A stretch of 64,000 bases of DNA from Actinomycetospora lemnae. Its GTDB lineage: Bacteria; Actinomycetota; Actinomycetes; Mycobacteriales; Pseudonocardiaceae. The position numbers were made by a program, and so were the translations under genes. The notes under the pieces are model-generated. The model made no database searches, had not been told where the DNA came from, and saw only the letters and a program-made list of their open reading frames with translations. Below, piece by piece: positions 1 to 8,774 of this stretch (position 1 is the stretch's first letter; each line of letters starts with the position of its first letter). Where the stretch lies: contig NZ_JAQZAO010000004.1 in NCBI RefSeq assembly GCF_028737315.1, forward strand, positions 310,001 to 374,000. The letters are read 5' to 3'.

Positions 1-210
1 GCGGACGGCCGAGGGCAGGAACTCGACGGGCACCGAGTGGCGTAGCCGCAGGCGCGCCCCGGCGTCGTCGACGTGGTGCTCGAGCAGCGCCGGGTCGTTG
101 CCGCCCAGCTCGGCGAGGCGGGCGCGCAGGTGGTCGGCGTCGACCAGCAGCGCGTACACCTCCTCGGCGGGGGCGTCCCAGGTGGCGCGGTGGGCGATGC
201 GGCGTGGCAC
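1..210 (-). CDS. DUF2505 family protein (SRPBCC-like), 3' part outside window
   Basis: The first 70 codons of a leftward gene starting at GTG 210; the rest lies beyond base 1. The N-terminus (PRRIAHRATWDAP, then EEVYALLVDADHLRARLAELGG) has the form of DUF2505 proteins, which adopt a polyketide-cyclase/START-like lipid-binding fold. It is divergent from murB with about 25 bp between starts, the arrangement I recall for Rv0481c and murB in mycobacteria. The function of the family is not established. The family call rests on the N-terminal pattern and the neighbourhood only. Confidence 0.7.
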   Translation of the reverse strand, partial: MPRRIAHRATWDAPAEEVYALLVDADHLRARLAELGGNDPALLEHHVDDAGARLRLRHSVPVEFLPSAVR

Positions 211-235
211 GCGCGGCAGGTTACCGTCGGAGGGC

Positions 236-1393
236 GTGGCACCCGGTCCGACGGCAGCAGTGACACCAGCAGGGACACCAGCAGCGGCACCCGCGAGCAC
301 GTCCGCCCGCTCCGAAGGGGGCGAGGTCGACCCCGCGACGCTGCTCGCGCCGCACACCACGCTCGGCCTCGGCGGGCCCGCGCGGCGGCTCGTGCGCGCC
401 CGCACCGCCGACGAGGTCGTCGCCCGGGCCCGGGCCGCCGACGGGGCGGGCGAGCCGTTGCTGCTGGTGGGCGGCGGGTCGAACCTGGTCGTCGGCGACG
501 CCGGGTTCGCCGGCACCGCGCTCGTGATCGACACGCAGGGGCACCACGTCGTGCACCGCGACGCCGACTCGGCGGTCGTGCACGTCGAGGCCGGCCACGA
601 CTGGGACGCGTTCGTCGCCGACACCGTCGCCGAGGGCCTCGGCGGGCTCGAGTGCCTCTCGGGCATCCCGGGGCGCACCGGCGCGACGCCCGTGCAGAAC
701 GTCGGCGCGTACGGCGTGGAGGTCGCCGACGTGCTCGTCGACGTCGACCTCTACGCGCGCCGGACCGGCCGCCGCGGCCCCGTGCCCGCCGCCGACCTGG
801 GCCTCGGCTACCGCACGAGCCGCCTCAAGGGCGACCGCAACGTCGACGGCGAGATCGTGCTGGGCGTGCGGTTCCGGCTGACGACCGACGGGCTCTCGGC
901 CCCGATCCGCTACGCCGAGCTCGCCAAGGCCCTCGACGTCGAGCCCGGGACCCGCGTGCCGGTCGCCGCGGCCCGCGAGGCGGTGCTGGGGCTGCGCCGC
1001 CGCAAGGGCATGGTGATCGATCCGGACGACGCCGACAGCCGCAGCGCGGGCTCGTTCTTCATGAACCCCGTCGTGGACGCGGAGACGGCGGCCCGGGTCG
1101 CGGCGCGCACCGAGGCGGCGGGCCAGCACCCCGTCACCGCGTGGCCGCAGCTCGACGGGCGCGTCAAGCTCTCCGCCGCCGCCCTCATCGAGCGCGCCGG
1201 CGTGCCCCGCGGGCACCCGGGGGAGCACGCCCCCGTGCGCGTCTCGACCAAGCACACGCTCGCCCTGACCCACCGCGGCGGCGGTACCACCGACGACCTG
1301 CTCGCGCTCGCCCGCGACGTCCGCGACCGGGTCGACGCCGCCTTCGGCCTGGTGCTGCAGCCCGAGCCCGTGCTGGTGTCCTGCGCGTTGTGA
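236..1393 (+). CDS. murB: UDP-N-acetylmuramate dehydrogenase MurB
   Basis: Reduces UDP-GlcNAc-enolpyruvate to UDP-MurNAc with NADPH and FAD, the second committed step of peptidoglycan precursor synthesis in the cytoplasm. FAD-binding motifs are visible: GGGSN at residues 79-83 and GIPGRTGATPVQNVGAYG at 143-160. GSFFMNP at about 272-278 supplies the catalytic serine region near the C-terminus. At 385 residues it matches actinobacterial type I MurB. GTG 236 is chosen because it sits just downstream of the divergent DUF2505 start; GTG 260 is an equally possible start, as the first 30 residues are an Ala/Thr/Pro-rich tail. It converges on the RodA-PBP fusion gene, 15 bp away. Confidence 0.95.
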   Translation: MAPGPTAAVTPAGTPAAAPASTSARSEGGEVDPATLLAPHTTLGLGGPARRLVRARTADEVVARARAADGAGEPLLLVGGGSNLVVGDAGFAGTALVIDTQGHHVVHRDADSAVVHVEAGHDWDAFVADTVAEGLGGLECLSGIPGRTGATPVQNVGAYGVEVADVLVDVDLYARRTGRRGPVPAADLGLGYRTSRLKGDRNVDGEIVLGVRFRLTTDGLSAPIRYAELAKALDVEPGTRVPVAAAREAVLGLRRRKGMVIDPDDADSRSAGSFFMNPVVDAETAARVAARTEAAGQHPVTAWPQLDGRVKLSAAALIERAGVPRGHPGEHAPVRVSTKHTLALTHRGGGTTDDLLALARDVRDRVDAAFGLVLQPEPVLVSCAL

Positions 1394-1408
1394 CGCGTGC
1401 CCGGCGGG

Positions 1409-4400
1409 CTACGGCACGGTCGCGCCGTGCGCCCGGAGCGTGGAGGCGACGACGCCCGCGGTCCGGGAGCTGCCGGTGTCGGGCCGCTGCGCGAGCGCGG
1501 TGACCACGATGTCCGGGGCGTCGGCCGGGGCCACGGCGGTCATCCAGTCGTCCACGCCGCCGCCCGGGACCGAGGGGTCCTCGGCGGTGCCCGACTTCGC
1601 CGCCACCGTGATGCCGGCGCTGCCCAGCGCCCGGCCGGTCCCGGAGGTCACCACCGCCCGCATCCCGTCGCGCACCGGCCCGAGCCGGTCGGCGAAGGGC
1701 AGCGGGGTCGGGGCCGGGTGCGGCAGGACCGTCGCCGTCGGGCCGGTGCCCACCGCCATCCCGACGTGGGGCGTGACCAGCGCTCCGGTGGCGACGGCGG
1801 CCGTCCACCGCGCCGTCTGGAGCGGGGTCGCCAGGATCGGCCCCTGCCCGATGCCGAGGATGACCGTCGACCCGGGGTACCAGGTGCCGCCGGCGGCCGT
1901 GACGCTCGCGGGGGTGCCGAGGTAGCCGGGGCTCTCCCCGGGCAGGTCGATGCCGGTGGGCTGCCCGACGCCGAGGGCGCGCGCGGTGTCGATCATGGCG
2001 TCCGGCCCGAGCCCGAGCGCGAGCTTGTAGAAGTAGACGTCGTTCGACCAGGCGATCGCGTCCACCATGTCCTGCGGTGGCAGCACGCGCCAGTTGCCGA
2101 ACGTGTGGCTCCCGTAGGTGAAGCTCCCGCCGGTGGGGATGACCCGGTCCGGGGGGAACACCGGGTGCACCATGTTCGCCGTGGCGTTGACCAGCTTGTA
2201 GGTGGAGCCCGGCGGCAGGGCCGAGGCGATGGCGTGGTTGAGCATCGGGGTGCCGGGAGCCCGCGACGCGGCCCGGAGGGCGTCGGCGTCGAGCGGGGGC
2301 CCGTACAGCGCGTTGTCGTGGCTGGGCCAGCTGGCCAGGGCGAGCACGGCGCCGCTGCGCGGATCCATCGCCACCGCGCCGCCGACCGCGCCCCGCGGGC
2401 TGCCGGCGAGCGAGGCGGCGACGTCCGCCACCAGGCGCCGCTGCACGCCGAGGTCGATGGTCAGGGTGAGCGTCGACCCGGGCACCGGCTCCCGCCGTGC
2501 GGCGGCCGAGACCGGACGCCCGCCCGGATCGACCCAGTAGCACTGCTCGCCCGGTACCCCGCGCAGGACGGCGTCGTAGCTCTGCTCGACGCCCGCGCGG
2601 CCCGTCGTGCCCCGGGGATCGAGGTCGGGGTGCCACGCGGTCTGCGTCGGGGTCGCGAGGCCGACCCAGCCGAGCACGGGGGCGAGCACCGGGCCGGTGG
2701 GGTAGGAGCGGCGGGGTGCGGGCACGACGACGACGCCCGGCAGCCCGGCGCCGGCCACGGTGTCGCCGACCGGCCCGGACACCGTCCCGGCGTCCAGCCC
2801 CACGACCGTGTCGGGGGCGCCGGCGATCAGCGCGTGGAGCTCGGCGGGCGACCGGCCGAGCAGCGCGGCCAGCCGGTCGACGGCGGCCGGATCGCGACGC
2901 AGCAGCGCCGGGGCGAGGCGGACGCCGCGGTCCCCGGCGTCGGCGGCGAGGAGCGTGCCGTGCCGGTCGACCACGGCCCCGCGGGGCGCCGGGATCGTGA
3001 CGCACCGGGTCATCTGGTCGACGCTCGCCGCGGCCGCCACCGGGTCCCGCACCACGCCCGCGCCGAACGACGCGAACGCCACGAGCACGACGGTCAGGGC
3101 CGCGACGGTGGTGCGCGCGAGCCGGGGACGGCCCCGCGCGGCGGGCGTCCACAGGGGGCGGCGCGCCCCGTCGCGGCGGCAGCCGATCGCGAGGCCGAGC
3201 GCCGCGAGGTGCACGACCGTCGCGGTGCCGCCGCCCGACAGGATGGGGAAGGGCACCCCGGCGACGGGCAGGAGGCCCAGGTTGCCGCCGGTCGAGACGA
3301 CGAGCTCGACGGCGAGCAGGACGGCGAAGCCCGCGCAGAGCAGACGGCCGGTGGCGCTGCGCGGCGCCCTCGCCCCCAGCACGCACCGCCACACGATGAC
3401 GAGCCCGGCCAGCAGCGCGAGGGCCGCCGCGACCGCGCCCCAGCCCGAGGCGAGCGAGGCGAGGGCGAGATCGGTCTGGCGCTCGGGCAGGTAGCGGGCG
3501 GCGAGGAGGTGGACCGGGTCGCTCCGGTCGCCCCACCAGCCGCCCCGGGCGATCGCGAGCCGTGCCTGGCGCACGGCCCACCCCGGCCCCTCGGCGGACT
3601 GGGAGCCGGTGAGGAAGGTGCCGAGGCGCGCGACCTGGTAGTCGCGCAGGAGCCCGACCGCGAGCGGGGCGGCCACGACCGCCGCCGCGAGCACCGGCAG
3701 CAGGTACCGGGTGGGGACCCGGGCGATCACGAGGACGGCGGCCGCCGTGAGGGTCAGCAGCGTGGCCGTGGACAGGTCGGGCTGGTCGGCGACGAGCACG
3801 ATCGGCACCATCGCGAGCGGGAGCGCCACGGCGAAGCGCAGCCAGCCGGGGCGGCCGCGGGTGAGGACGGCGGCCAGCACGAGGGGGACGGCGATCTTCG
3901 CGAGCTCGGACGGCTGCAGGGTGATCCCGCCGACGGCGAGCCAGCGCCGGGCGCCGTTCACCTCCCGCCCCACGACGAGGACGGCGAGCAGCAACGCCAG
4001 CGTCGTGCCGTAGACCGTCCAGGCCAGTGCCGGGGTGACCGACCGCCGTCGCCCCGCGAGCAGGACGAGGACCGCGAGGCCCAGCCCGCCGGTCACGAGC
4101 TTCGTGGTGGTCGCCTCCGCCTCGCCGATGGCCGCGAGGTTCGCCGCGCCCAGGACGACCAGGACGATCGCCGCCAGGACGGCGAGGCCGTCGCCCCAGG
4201 CCGCGCGGGGCGGTTCGGCGCCGCGCTCCTCCCGTGCCCGGGCGCGGGCCCGCCGCTGCTCGGTGCGGTCGGCCCGGCTCGGGCGGCCGGGCCGGCGGGC
4301 GAGCCGGCGCAGGGCGCGTGGCAGCCGGGGCCGGCGGCGCCCCCGCCCCCAGTCCTCGCCGGGGGCCGCGCGGCGTGGCGCGGGCTCGCCCCAGTCGTCC

Positions 4401-4417
4401 GTCTCGTCGCTCAGCAC
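1409..4417 (-). CDS. RodA/FtsW-type SEDS polymerase fused to a class B penicillin-binding protein
   Basis: One uninterrupted 1002-residue frame joins two enzymes that normally form a complex: a SEDS glycosyltransferase, which polymerises lipid II, and a class B PBP transpeptidase, which crosslinks the strands. SEDS part, about 75-412: multiple membrane segments, GARRWL...LQPSELAK near 155-174, DQPDLST at 211-217, RYLPERQTDLALAS near 308-321 with D316 in the place of the catalytic RodA aspartate, and GLLPVAGVPFPILSGGG near 381-397. A further membrane segment at 437-456 leads into the PBP. The PBP has SxxK (S738-T-Y-K741), SND at 791-793 and KSGT at 941-944, so all three active-site motifs are present. 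GTG 4417 overlaps the upstream stop by 7 nt, implying translational coupling. The first 75 residues are Arg/Pro-rich and cytoplasmic. Substrate and partners are inferred from the families. Confidence 0.9.
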   Translation of the reverse strand: MLSDETDDWGEPAPRRAAPGEDWGRGRRRPRLPRALRRLARRPGRPSRADRTEQRRARARAREERGAEPPRAAWGDGLAVLAAIVLVVLGAANLAAIGEAEATTTKLVTGGLGLAVLVLLAGRRRSVTPALAWTVYGTTLALLLAVLVVGREVNGARRWLAVGGITLQPSELAKIAVPLVLAAVLTRGRPGWLRFAVALPLAMVPIVLVADQPDLSTATLLTLTAAAVLVIARVPTRYLLPVLAAAVVAAPLAVGLLRDYQVARLGTFLTGSQSAEGPGWAVRQARLAIARGGWWGDRSDPVHLLAARYLPERQTDLALASLASGWGAVAAALALLAGLVIVWRCVLGARAPRSATGRLLCAGFAVLLAVELVVSTGGNLGLLPVAGVPFPILSGGGTATVVHLAALGLAIGCRRDGARRPLWTPAARGRPRLARTTVAALTVVLVAFASFGAGVVRDPVAAAASVDQMTRCVTIPAPRGAVVDRHGTLLAADAGDRGVRLAPALLRRDPAAVDRLAALLGRSPAELHALIAGAPDTVVGLDAGTVSGPVGDTVAGAGLPGVVVVPAPRRSYPTGPVLAPVLGWVGLATPTQTAWHPDLDPRGTTGRAGVEQSYDAVLRGVPGEQCYWVDPGGRPVSAAARREPVPGSTLTLTIDLGVQRRLVADVAASLAGSPRGAVGGAVAMDPRSGAVLALASWPSHDNALYGPPLDADALRAASRAPGTPMLNHAIASALPPGSTYKLVNATANMVHPVFPPDRVIPTGGSFTYGSHTFGNWRVLPPQDMVDAIAWSNDVYFYKLALGLGPDAMIDTARALGVGQPTGIDLPGESPGYLGTPASVTAAGGTWYPGSTVILGIGQGPILATPLQTARWTAAVATGALVTPHVGMAVGTGPTATVLPHPAPTPLPFADRLGPVRDGMRAVVTSGTGRALGSAGITVAAKSGTAEDPSVPGGGVDDWMTAVAPADAPDIVVTALAQRPDTGSSRTAGVVASTLRAHGATVP

Positions 4418-5070
4418 GGTCCGGCCCCGATCGCGACGGGCTCGGAGGCGGCGCGGGAGGGCCCGTCCGTGACGGCGACGAGGGCGAGGGCGCGCCCGGG
4501 CGGCACGAGGGCGGTGGCGGTCCCGTAGGCGGTCCCCGGGCTCGTCCCCGACGCGAGGGGGACGACCCCTCCGCCGCAGCGGTCGGCGACGACGAGCGTC
4601 CAGGGCGACGGCACCGCGACGGCGCCGGGGCGACGGTCGACCGCGACGAGGACGGTGCAGGCGGCGCCCGGGCGGCACGGGGGATCGACCACACGGAGCC
4701 GCACGGCGTCGACGTCCCCCGCCGCCGGGGGCGCGACCACGGGCACCGGGGGCAGCGCCGGGAGCGGGACGGAGTCGCTCGGGGCCGGAGCGCCGCCCGC
4801 GGCGTGCAGACGCGCCAGGTCGGCCTCGATGCGGCCGCGCAGCAGGGCGAGCTCGACGCCGACCACGAGCACGACCGCGGCCACCGCGACGAGCCAGGGC
4901 CAGGTCCGGCGCCAGAGGCGGGCGGCGCCGGCGCGGACGTCGCGGGGTGGGCGCGGCGGCGGGAACGACGGGGCGGGCACCACCCGGTCCGCGGGGAGCG
5001 CGGCAGCGGGGCGGTCGACGTCGGCGGCGGGCGGGAGGGGGCCGTGCGGGCGGCCGGGGGCAGTGGTCAC
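4411..5070 (-). CDS. single-pass membrane protein of the SEDS-PBP operon, unknown function
   Basis: A 219-residue protein with a Pro-rich cytoplasmic N-terminus (1-55), one membrane segment at about 58-77, a short charged helix (78-91), a Pro-rich linker and a probable beta-rich extracytoplasmic domain (120-219). That domain has four cysteines (132, 138, 165 and the last residue, 219), which could form disulfides. It lies 40 bp after the MreB-like gene, and its stop overlaps the SEDS-PBP start. The topology and position recall MreC, the scaffold between MreB and RodA-PBP2, but I see no sequence match to MreC. GTG 5070 is the only plausible start beyond the upstream stop. Confidence 0.7.
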   Translation of the reverse strand: MTTAPGRPHGPLPPAADVDRPAAALPADRVVPAPSFPPPRPPRDVRAGAARLWRRTWPWLVAVAAVVLVVGVELALLRGRIEADLARLHAAGGAPAPSDSVPLPALPPVPVVAPPAAGDVDAVRLRVVDPPCRPGAACTVLVAVDRRPGAVAVPSPWTLVVADRCGGGVVPLASGTSPGTAYGTATALVPPGRALALVAVTDGPSRAASEPVAIGAGPC

Positions 5071-5110
5071 CGTGGCGTCCGGGAGCTCGGTCGGGTCGGA
5101 GGTGGTCGTG

Positions 5111-6091
5111 TCAGGCGGGCAGGGGGCGCCGTGCGGAGCGCCCACCGGCGAGGGCCAGGCCCTCGGCGACGCAGGTCCGCGGCCGCTCGGGCACCTTGAC
5201 GGGGAAGCCGAGCGCGGCCTCGAGGTCGTCACGCACGTGGGGCGCGAGGGCGCTGCCACCGGCGAGCACCACGCCACCGGCGAGGAGGTCCGGGACGCCG
5301 GCGACGGGGAGCTCCTCGAGGAAACCGCCGAGGGCGGCCACCGCACGGCGCACGACGGGCGCCACGGCCGCCTCGACCTCGGCGACCTCGACCGTGACCA
5401 CCCGGGGCCGCCCGGTCGCCACGTCCCGGCCCTCGGCGGGGAGGGGCTCGCGGGTCGACGAGGCCCCGACCTTCAGCGCGTCGGCGGCCGCCTCGGAGAG
5501 GTGCAGGCCGTGGTGCTCGCGCAGGTGGGTGCGCACGGCGGCCGTCATCTCGTCGCCGGCGTGGCGGCAGGACCGGCGGGTCAGCACGGTGCCGCGGCAG
5601 AAGACCGCGATCTCCGCGGTGCCCGCGCCGACGTCGGCCACGGCCTGGACCCGGGCGTCGGTGAGGTCGAGCCCGCAGCCGAGGGCGGCGGCCAGCGGCG
5701 CCGGGAGGAGGTCGACGTGCCCGAGCCCGGCCTCCTCGGCCGCCTCCACGAGCGCCCGGCGCTCCAGTGGTGTCGCCTCCACCGGGCAGCTCAGCACGGC
5801 GTGCGGGCGCCGGACGCGCCACCGGCTCCGGGACGTGCGCCGCAGGAGCTCGTGCAGGTAGGTCCGGACGAGCGAGAGATCGGTGACCGCTCCGCCACGG
5901 ACCGGCCGGCCGACCCGGGCCCCGGCAGGTGTCCGCCCCTCGAGGGCCGCGGCGTCGCTGCCGAGGATCAGCTCCCGCCCCCGGCGTGTCGGCCACTCCA
6001 CGAGCAACGACGGTTCGTCGTGGACCACCCCGTCCCGGGGGTGGCACACCACCGTCGTCCCCGTCCCCAGATCGATGCCGATGTCCGCCAC
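5111..6091 (-). CDS. MreB-like actin-fold ATPase
   Basis: 326 residues with the actin/HSP70-fold nucleotide-binding signatures: phosphate-1 DLGTGTTVV (7-15), phosphate-2 ADVGAGTAEIAV (152-163) and adenosine motif VVLAGGSALAPHV (274-286). The wording around them, including a DEPSLL segment after the first strand, AGDEM at 178-182 and TCVAEGLALA at 306-315, is closer to MreB/Mbl than to DnaK or FtsA, and the length fits MreB. MreB filaments position elongasome enzymes at the inner face of the membrane. Here the gene heads an operon with a single-pass protein and a SEDS-PBP fusion, which supports a role in wall synthesis. The start is GTG 6091. A non-filamentous HSP70-like role cannot be excluded. 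Confidence 0.75.
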   Translation of the reverse strand: MADIGIDLGTGTTVVCHPRDGVVHDEPSLLVEWPTRRGRELILGSDAAALEGRTPAGARVGRPVRGGAVTDLSLVRTYLHELLRRTSRSRWRVRRPHAVLSCPVEATPLERRALVEAAEEAGLGHVDLLPAPLAAALGCGLDLTDARVQAVADVGAGTAEIAVFCRGTVLTRRSCRHAGDEMTAAVRTHLREHHGLHLSEAAADALKVGASSTREPLPAEGRDVATGRPRVVTVEVAEVEAAVAPVVRRAVAALGGFLEELPVAGVPDLLAGGVVLAGGSALAPHVRDDLEAALGFPVKVPERPRTCVAEGLALAGGRSARRPLPA

Positions 6092-6343
6092 CCCGACCCC
6101 CCCTTGCGCTGCACCCGCGCTGCCCGGCGGCGGACGACGCTACGAGCGCTGAGGGGCCTCGGGCAGGGTCGATGTCCCTCCCGGGGGGACCCGAAGGTCC
6201 CTCCCGCCGCGACCGCCCGGTGACCGGGCGACCGCGATCCCCGTCACTGCGCCACCCGTGTGAGTGCCGACCGGTGCGGACAACCCCGGGCCCGACGCTG
6301 ACGTCTGAGCTTCGGGATCGATCAGGAATGAGGTGCTCGTCGG

Positions 6344-7516
6344 TTGGGACGCGTGCAGGGAGTGCTGGCCGTGCTGGTGGCGCTGGTCGCCGTCGCCGGG
6401 GTCGTCGTGGGGTGCGCCGCCGCGGGCGCGACACCGCCCGTCCCGGGCGCGTCGGCGGCCGCGCCGCCGAGCGTGACGACGACCGCCGCGGCGGGCCGCA
6501 CCGACGTCGACCCCGGCGGCGAGATCAGCGTCTCGGCGCCCGACGCGACCCTGCGCGACGTCGCCCTCACCGGCGCCGACGGCCGCGCCGTCGCCGGCAC
6601 CACCAGCCCCGACGGCCACCGCTGGACCGCCGGTGAGGCCCTGGGCTACGGCAAGGCCTACACGTGGTCGGGCAGCGCGGTGGGCGCCGACGGCGCGGTC
6701 ACCCCCGTCGCCGGCGGCTTCACCACGGTGACCCCGCAGCGGATCGTGCGCGCACAGTTCGCGCAGCCCGACGACGCGACGGTCGGGGTCGCGGCGCCGA
6801 TCGTCGTCCAGTTCGACGGCCCCGTGACCGACAAGGCGGCGGCCGAGCGGGCCCTGTCGATCCGCACCTCGGTGCCCACCGAGGGTTCGTGGGCCTGGCT
6901 CCCCGACGACGCCCTGGGCTCGCGGGTGCACTGGCGCCCGAAGGACTACTGGCAGCCGGGCACCGTCGTGGACGTGCGCGCCGACCTCTACGGCGTCGCC
7001 CTCGGCGAGGGCGCGTACGGCCGCGAGGACCTCACCAGCCACCTCACCGTCGGCCGCTCGCAGATCGTGCGGGCCGACGTCGGCAGCCACCGCATGGTCG
7101 TCATCCGCGACGGGCAGCAGGTCATGGACGTGCCGGCGAGCTACGGGCTCGGCAGCGACCCGAACCGCATCACGCGCTCGGGCACGCACGTCGTCACCGA
7201 GAAGTTCGACAACAAGCGGATGACGAGCGCCCAGTACGGCTACGACCTCATCGAGCACTGGGCCGTGCGCATCAGCAACAACGGCGAGTTCATCCACGCC
7301 AACCCGGCGTCGGCGAGCGCCCAGGGCTCCAGCAACGTCACCCACGGCTGCGTGAACCTCTCCACCGCCGACGCGCGCGCCTACTACGACACCGCGCTCT
7401 ACGGCGACCCGGTCGAGGTCACCGGCTCGCCGGTCCAGCTCTCCGCGGCCGACGGCGACGTCTACGACTGGGCCATCGGCTGGGACGAGTGGCGGGGGAT
7501 GTCGGCGCTGTCCTGA
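6344..7516 (+). CDS. L,D-transpeptidase lipoprotein (LprQ/LdtMt5 position), copy 1
   Basis: Forms 3->3 crosslinks between meso-DAP residues of peptidoglycan stems outside the membrane. A signal peptide ends in a lipobox with Cys24 (VVGC), followed by a low-complexity linker, Ig-like domains (about 45-230) and the YkuD catalytic domain. The motif HGCVN carries catalytic Cys336 and His334. The 390-residue length and position after murB match Rv0483 (lprQ). TTG 6344 gives an MGR start like that of copy 2; GTG 6353 is an alternative. A close paralogue follows 97 bp downstream in the same direction. Confidence 0.88.
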   Translation: MGRVQGVLAVLVALVAVAGVVVGCAAAGATPPVPGASAAAPPSVTTTAAAGRTDVDPGGEISVSAPDATLRDVALTGADGRAVAGTTSPDGHRWTAGEALGYGKAYTWSGSAVGADGAVTPVAGGFTTVTPQRIVRAQFAQPDDATVGVAAPIVVQFDGPVTDKAAAERALSIRTSVPTEGSWAWLPDDALGSRVHWRPKDYWQPGTVVDVRADLYGVALGEGAYGREDLTSHLTVGRSQIVRADVGSHRMVVIRDGQQVMDVPASYGLGSDPNRITRSGTHVVTEKFDNKRMTSAQYGYDLIEHWAVRISNNGEFIHANPASASAQGSSNVTHGCVNLSTADARAYYDTALYGDPVEVTGSPVQLSAADGDVYDWAIGWDEWRGMSALS

Positions 7517-7613
7517 GCGCGTCCTGAGCGCGTCCTGAGCCCGTTCTCCCGCGCGACCGTCGGACCCCCCTGACACGATGGCGGTGCCGGGGAGACGACG
7601 GTCGGGGGGTCGT

Positions 7614-8765
7614 ATGGGTCGGGCGCTGCGGGTCGCGCCGGCGCTGCTGGGCGCGCTGCTGCTGGTGGTGCTCACGGCGTGCGGATCCGGTCCGCCCGCC
7701 GCGCCGCCCGCGCCGCCGGTGGACGTCCGGGTCGAGCCGGCCGCGGGCGCCGTCGACGTCACACCCCGGGCCGCGGTCGCGGCCACCACCGGCGGCACCT
7801 TCACCGACGTGACGCTCACGGCGTCGCCCGGTGGCCCGGTGAAGGGCACGCTCTCGCCCGACCGCACGCGCTGGACGCCCGACGGCCCCCTGGCCTACGG
7901 CGCCACCTACACCTGGGGCGGCACGGCCGCCGGGCCGGACGGGCGCACCGCGCCGGTCACCGGCTCGTTCCGCACCGTCGCGCCCGGCGAGACGGTGCGG
8001 GCGACGCTGAACATCGGCGACGGCCGCGAGGTGGGCGTGGCCGCGCCGATCATCATCCGGTTCGCCGCGCCGGTCGAGGACAAGGCGGCGGTCGAGCGGG
8101 CGCTGCAGGTGCGCACTTCGGTGCCCACCGAAGGGTCGTGGGCCTGGCTGCCCGACCAGGACGGCGGCTCGCGGGTGCACTGGCGGCCCAAGGACTACTG
8201 GCGGGCCGGCACGCAGGTCGACGTCCGCGCCGACCTGCTCGGGGTCCCGTTCGGCGGCGGCGCCTGGGGCCGCGAGGACCTCACGACCTCGTTCCGCGTC
8301 GGGCGCTCGCAGATCGTGCGCGCTGACGTCAACAGCTTCCGCCTGGTCGTCGAGCGCGACGGGCAGCAGGTGATGGACGTGCCCGCAAGCTACGGGCTCG
8401 ACTCCGACCCGGACCGCACCACGCGCTCGGGCGTCCACGTCGTCACCGAGAAGTTCCCGAGCAAGCGGATGGTCAGCCCGCAGTTCGGCTACGACGTCGT
8501 CATGAGCTGGGCCGTGCGCATCAGCAACAACGGCGAGTTCATCCACGCCAACCCGGGCTCGGTCGGGTCGCAAGGGTCCAGCAACGTCACCCATGGCTGC
8601 GTCAACCTGTCGACGGCCGACGCGCGGACCTACTTCGACTCCGCCCTCTACGGCGACCCCGTCGAGGTCACGGGCTCGGGCGTGGACTACACGGCACGCG
8701 ACGGCGACGTCTACGACTGGACCGTGCCGTGGGACCAGTGGCGGTCGATGTCGGCGCTGGCGTAG
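7614..8765 (+). CDS. L,D-transpeptidase lipoprotein (LprQ/LdtMt5 type), copy 2
   Basis: A tandem paralogue of the preceding gene with the same layout: signal peptide with lipobox VLTAC (Cys23), Ig-like domains and a YkuD domain with HGCVN (Cys329). Long stretches of the two proteins are identical, for example TSVPTEGSWAWLP and AVRISNNGEFIHANP, so the duplication is fairly recent or kept homogeneous. ATG 7614 is preferred over ATG 7578 because a GGGGGG stretch lies at ribosome-binding distance before it. The two copies may differ in expression or donor preference; nothing in the sequence decides this. Confidence 0.88.
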   Translation: MGRALRVAPALLGALLLVVLTACGSGPPAAPPAPPVDVRVEPAAGAVDVTPRAAVAATTGGTFTDVTLTASPGGPVKGTLSPDRTRWTPDGPLAYGATYTWGGTAAGPDGRTAPVTGSFRTVAPGETVRATLNIGDGREVGVAAPIIIRFAAPVEDKAAVERALQVRTSVPTEGSWAWLPDQDGGSRVHWRPKDYWRAGTQVDVRADLLGVPFGGGAWGREDLTTSFRVGRSQIVRADVNSFRLVVERDGQQVMDVPASYGLDSDPDRTTRSGVHVVTEKFPSKRMVSPQFGYDVVMSWAVRISNNGEFIHANPGSVGSQGSSNVTHGCVNLSTADARTYFDSALYGDPVEVTGSGVDYTARDGDVYDWTVPWDQWRSMSALA

Positions 8766-8774
8766 GACGGCGCG

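Noticed and set aside
1185..4694. Very long open frame on the minus strand overlapping the RodA-PBP gene in another frame
   Set aside because: Composition is Arg/Pro/Ala-rich without domains; it is an out-of-frame shadow typical of 73% GC DNA. The overlapping frame carries intact SEDS and PBP motifs.
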